Assembly (NCBI GenBank): GCA_007131465.1
Contig: SLQN01000463.1
Location: 1 to 11,063 of the forward strand
Length of the DNA: 11,063 nucleotides
Origin: Paracoccaceae bacterium
GTDB lineage: Bacteria > Pseudomonadota > Alphaproteobacteria > Rhodobacterales > Rhodobacteraceae
Direction of reading: 5' to 3'
The notes below the pieces were generated by a model that was not told where the DNA came from, ran no database searches, and saw only the letters and a program-made list of their open reading frames with translations. Below are positions 6,510-11,063 of the stretch, piece by piece (the first letter of the stretch is position 1; the number at the start of each line of letters is the position of its first letter). A program made the translations under genes and the position numbers.

Positions 6510-7298
6510 TCAGCTTGCCGCCCGCACCCCGCGCTGGTTCATCACCCGCACCAGATGGGCGCGATACTCTGGCGTGCCATGCAGGTCCGAGATCATCTCA
6601 TGCGGCGAGACAGACAGCCCCGCCACAGCCTCGGCATCAAACTGCGCCGACAGCGCGGCCTCGGCCTCGGCCCAGCGGAAGACGCCGTTTTCGGACGCGC
6701 CCGTCACGGCCACCCGAACGCCAGAGGCATATTTCGCCACGAACACCCCGGTCAGCGCAAAGCGCGAGGCCGGTTGCAGGAATTTCGCATAGGCCGAAGC
6801 CTGCGCGATGGGGAAGCGGACCCCTGTGATGATCTCGCCCTCGTCCAGCGCGGTGGTGAACATGCCCTGAAAGAAGTCATCCGCTGCGATTTCGCGCGTA
6901 TTGGTCACGATGGTCGCGCCTGTGCCCAGCACCGCCGCCGGATAGCAGGCCGAAGGGTCGTTATTGGCCACACTGCCACCCAATGTGCCCCGGTTGCGCA
7001 CCGCAGGATCCCCGATCTGGCCCGCCAGCGCGGCCAGCCCCGGAAAATCGCTGGCCGCATCGCGCGCGACCGTGGCATGCGTGGTGGCCGCGCCGATGGT
7101 CAGGCTGTCCCCGTCACGGCTGACGCCCTGCATTTCGGTAATCCCGGTCAGGCTGACAAGGATTTCCGGCGCGTTCAGCCGCGCCTTCATCGACGGGATA
7201 AGGGTCTGGCCGCCCGACAGCGGTTGCGCTTCCCCCCGTCCCAGCGCTGCCACGGCATCGGCCACGCTGGCCGGTTTCACGAACTCGAAATTATGCAT
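6510..7298 (-). CDS. coxM: FAD-binding medium subunit of a CO dehydrogenase-like molybdenum hydroxylase
   Basis: This is the 262-residue flavin subunit of a xanthine-oxidase-family enzyme, which takes electrons from the 2Fe-2S subunit to FAD. It has the two FAD pyrophosphate-binding loops of the CoxM/CutM group: SGGQTLIP at 28-35, in place of the more usual AGGHSLLP, and RGTLGGSVANNDPSA at 103-117 (the TIGG-type loop). The C-terminal part, including PASRFALTGVFVA, is the CO dehydrogenase flavoprotein C-terminal domain. Length is at the short end of the family range. The ATG at 7298 is preceded on the minus strand by GGAGG with a 7-nt spacing. The coxL stop is only 13 nt upstream, so translation is probably coupled. 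It is the last gene of the leftward S-L-M operon and is followed by an intrinsic terminator. Confidence 0.93.
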   Translation of the reverse strand: MHNFEFVKPASVADAVAALGRGEAQPLSGGQTLIPSMKARLNAPEILVSLTGITEMQGVSRDGDSLTIGAATTHATVARDAASDFPGLAALAGQIGDPAVRNRGTLGGSVANNDPSACYPAAVLGTGATIVTNTREIAADDFFQGMFTTALDEGEIITGVRFPIAQASAYAKFLQPASRFALTGVFVAKYASGVRVAVTGASENGVFRWAEAEAALSAQFDAEAVAGLSVSPHEMISDLHGTPEYRAHLVRVMNQRGVRAAS

Positions 7299-7311
7299 CG
7301 TTGTTCCTCCC

Positions 7312-9684
<2,373 letters not shown>

Positions 9685-9757
9685 GAAATCCTCCACTGGT
9701 CGCTGATGCGTGCCGGGCTGCACCATAGCGCCCTGTCGCACGAAACGTCTGAAAGCC

Positions 9758-9777
9758 GCGGCAGATCACTCTGCCGC
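9758..9777 (-). promoter_or_regulatory. Perfect hairpin with GNRA loop holding the coxS stop codon
   Basis: On the coding (minus) strand GCGGCAGA pairs exactly with TCTGCCGC around the four bases GTGA. In mRNA this is an 8-bp stem capped by a GUGA tetraloop of the stable GNRA class, and the UGA of that loop is the coxS stop codon. It lies 73 nt upstream of the coxL start. It is followed by GGCTTTC, too poor in T for a clear intrinsic terminator. It may stabilise the upstream message, mark a processing end or set the ratio of coxS to coxL; the structure is seen, the role is inference. Confidence 0.5.
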
Positions 9778-10251
9778 CAGCGCCCCCGCATCCTGCCCTG
9801 ACGCCGCCATCACGGCGCGCACGATGTTCTGATAACCCGTGCAGCGACAGATATTGCCTTCAAGGTAATGGCGCACCTCTTCCTCGCTGGGGCGCGGGTT
9901 CTCGGCCAGCAGGGCCGCCGTGGACATGACCATGCCCGGCGTGCAGAAGCCGCATTGCAGCCCGTGATAGTCCTGAAACGCCTGCTGGATCACCCCAAGG
10001 CTGCCATCGGGATTGGCCATGCCCTCAATGGTCGTCACCTCGGCCCCTTCCAGATCGGCGGCAAAGGCGGTGCAGGATTTCACTGCCTGCCCGTCCACCA
10101 GCACCACGCAGGCCCCGCACTGGCTGGTATCGCAGCCGACATGCGTGCCGGTCAGACCCAGCCCCTCGCGCAGATACCCCGAGAGCAATGTCCGCCCTTC
10201 GGTCTCGGCGCTGACCGCGCGCCCGTTCACCTTCATCGTCACTTTCGGCAT
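9766..10251 (-). CDS. coxS: 2Fe-2S small subunit of a CO dehydrogenase-like molybdenum hydroxylase
   Basis: This 161-residue iron-sulfur subunit carries electrons from the molybdenum centre of CoxL to the FAD of CoxM. It has both expected clusters. The plant-ferredoxin-type N-terminal site is Cys40, Cys45, Cys48 and Cys60 ([10 protein letters not shown] then C). The helical C-terminal site is Cys100, Cys103, Cys135 and Cys137 (CGFC and CRC in [12 protein letters not shown]). All eight cysteines are present, and the length is typical. I start at the ATG at 10251, which follows GGGAGG and gives [10 protein letters not shown]; an upstream in-frame ATG 19 codons earlier gives an atypical extension with no site. 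A CATAAT hexamer (minus strand, 10270-10275) could be a -10 element in the 69-nt gap upstream, but no good -35 accompanies it. It is the first cox gene of the S-L-M set. Confidence 0.94.
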   Translation of the reverse strand: MPKVTMKVNGRAVSAETEGRTLLSGYLREGLGLTGTHVGCDTSQCGACVVLVDGQAVKSCTAFAADLEGAEVTTIEGMANPDGSLGVIQQAFQDYHGLQCGFCTPGMVMSTAALLAENPRPSEEEVRHYLEGNICRCTGYQNIVRAVMAASGQDAGALAAE

Positions 10252-10320
10252 CAAGCCCTCCCTAGAGTCATTATGCGCAGTTGACCACGAATCGCACGCT
10301 GCGCCCATGCGACCTTTGGC

Positions 10321-11063
10321 CTAGTCCCTTTCGTCATTGCCCGCGCCGGCCTCTCCCTGCCTGCGCGGTCTGGGGCGGGACGGGATTTCCTTCAACAGCC
10401 CGCCAACCCCCATCGACATGATATCAGCAGATGACACGTCAAGCCCACAAAAAACACGCTCCATCACCCAGTCCGCCCCGTTCAGCGCAGGGCTGCGCGC
10501 ACAGCCCGGAAGCCCGATGACCGGACGCGCTCCGATCCGGCCCAGAAACAGCAGATTGCCGGGGTCCACCGGCATGCCGAAATGCACGACATGGCCCCCT
10601 GCGGCGCGCACGGCCTCGGGCGCAACATCATGCAGGTCCGAGGTGGCAGAGCCGGTCAGCACCAGCACCACCTCCCCTGTCGCGCGGCCCAGCGCCGCGG
10701 CCAGCGGCGTCACGCGATGCGCCACAAGGCACAGCGGGTCCAGCGCAATGCCCATCCGCGCCAGCCGCGCCGCTGTCACAGCCTGCCCCTTCCCGCCATC
10801 CGCCTGCGCATCAACCCGCGTCTGGATCAGGCTGGCGCGCCGAATCACGGGCGGCAGGATCCGCAGCGCCGCGCGCGCGGCGTCGCAGGCCCGCGCCAGC
10901 GCCGTACCGGCCACGCCATAAGGGATGATCTTCACCGTCGCCACCATCGCGCCCGGTTCCACCCGCATCAGGTCCGGCAGGGTGGCAACCGTGATCGCCA
11001 TATCGACATGGTTGAGCGCATGAAGGCGCGCCGCGTCCAGTCTCACCAGCCCCGCCCCCGCCG
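10321..11063 (-). CDS. Molybdopterin-binding (MoCF-domain) protein, partial at 5' end
   Basis: The last 246 residues of a molybdopterin-binding protein of the MoeA/MogA-like MoCF fold are visible; the frame runs off the right edge, so the start is outside the window. The first part (LHALNHVDMAITVATLPDLMRVEPGAMVATVKIIPYGV) fits the N-terminal region of cox-linked molybdopterin-binding proteins. The MoCF core has EVVLVLTGSATSDLHDVAPEA, which takes the place of the usual TGGTSxGxxD loop. The protein ends with FGMPVDPGNLLFLG, GLPGCARSPALNGADW and MGVGGLLKEIPSRP, a block typical of this subgroup, followed by a short basic and acidic tail. It probably helps mature or insert the molybdenum cofactor for the CoxSLM enzyme, 69 nt downstream on the same strand. 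In some relatives, as I recall, a MobA-like nucleotidyltransferase domain is joined to this one; none follows here. The exact reaction is unknown. Confidence 0.85.
   Translation of the reverse strand, partial: AGAGLVRLDAARLHALNHVDMAITVATLPDLMRVEPGAMVATVKIIPYGVAGTALARACDAARAALRILPPVIRRASLIQTRVDAQADGGKGQAVTAARLARMGIALDPLCLVAHRVTPLAAALGRATGEVVLVLTGSATSDLHDVAPEAVRAAGGHVVHFGMPVDPGNLLFLGRIGARPVIGLPGCARSPALNGADWVMERVFCGLDVSSADIMSMGVGGLLKEIPSRPRPRRQGEAGAGNDERD

Noticed and set aside
9685..9741. Upstream in-frame ATG for coxL (19 extra codons), with similar upstream starts for coxS and the glutathione transferase
   Set aside because: The downstream ATG of each gene has a strong ribosome binding site and matches the family N-terminus. 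The extensions are atypical and have no such site.
10270..10275. CATAAT on the minus strand as a coxS promoter -10 element
   Set aside because: It is a good -10 match, but no credible -35 lies at 16-18 bases upstream, so I mention it in the coxS entry and do not list it as a promoter.

Overview
The window is GC-rich, densely coded DNA from a chromosome that looks alphaproteobacterial, most likely Rhodobacteraceae/Rhodobacterales. This rests on codon bias, the septation protein YciB/IspZ, a form II coxSLM molybdenum hydroxylase cluster, a CCCCGG-type intergenic palindrome and an Ala/Pro-rich envelope protein of a type I associate with that group. The assignment is inference from the sequence; no search was run. 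There are nine protein genes, two cut by the window ends, and no tRNA, rRNA, CRISPR array, insertion sequence or phage gene that I can see. No gene-free stretch is longer than about 130 bases.

Left half (plus strand). First is the C-terminal part of a PAPS-dependent sulfotransferase (2-487). A leader of about 105 nt with two consecutive hairpins precedes metY (593-1879), the PLP enzyme that makes homocysteine from O-acetylhomoserine and sulfide. Next is a 995-residue bitopic membrane protein (2006-4993) that I cannot name. Its N-terminus resembles the cytoplasmic GspL/PilM fold, its middle is low-complexity on both sides of one membrane helix, and its C-terminus resembles the GspC/PilP periplasmic beta domain. 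Then comes yciB/ispZ (5037-5636), 43 nt downstream and perhaps co-transcribed. A strong GC-rich palindrome separates it from the convergent genes on the other strand.

Right half (minus strand, read right to left). A molybdopterin-binding (MoCF-type) protein, cut by the window end, is followed by coxS, coxL and coxM (10251 down to 6510), with gaps of 69, 81 and 13 nt. These encode the 2Fe-2S, molybdenum-cofactor and FAD subunits of a xanthine-oxidase-family hydroxylase. CoxL carries AYRGAGR rather than the AYxCSFR loop of true CO dehydrogenase, and the S-L-M order is also that of form II. The natural substrate is therefore uncertain. A rho-independent terminator follows coxM, and after it comes a stand-alone YfcG-type glutathione S-transferase (6392-5691).

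The two points most worth following are the GspL/PilM-to-GspC/PilP-like single-chain membrane protein, with its complete lysine asymmetry and conserved RPDxL motifs, and the perfect GNRA-capped hairpin that holds the coxS stop codon at the coxS-coxL junction.
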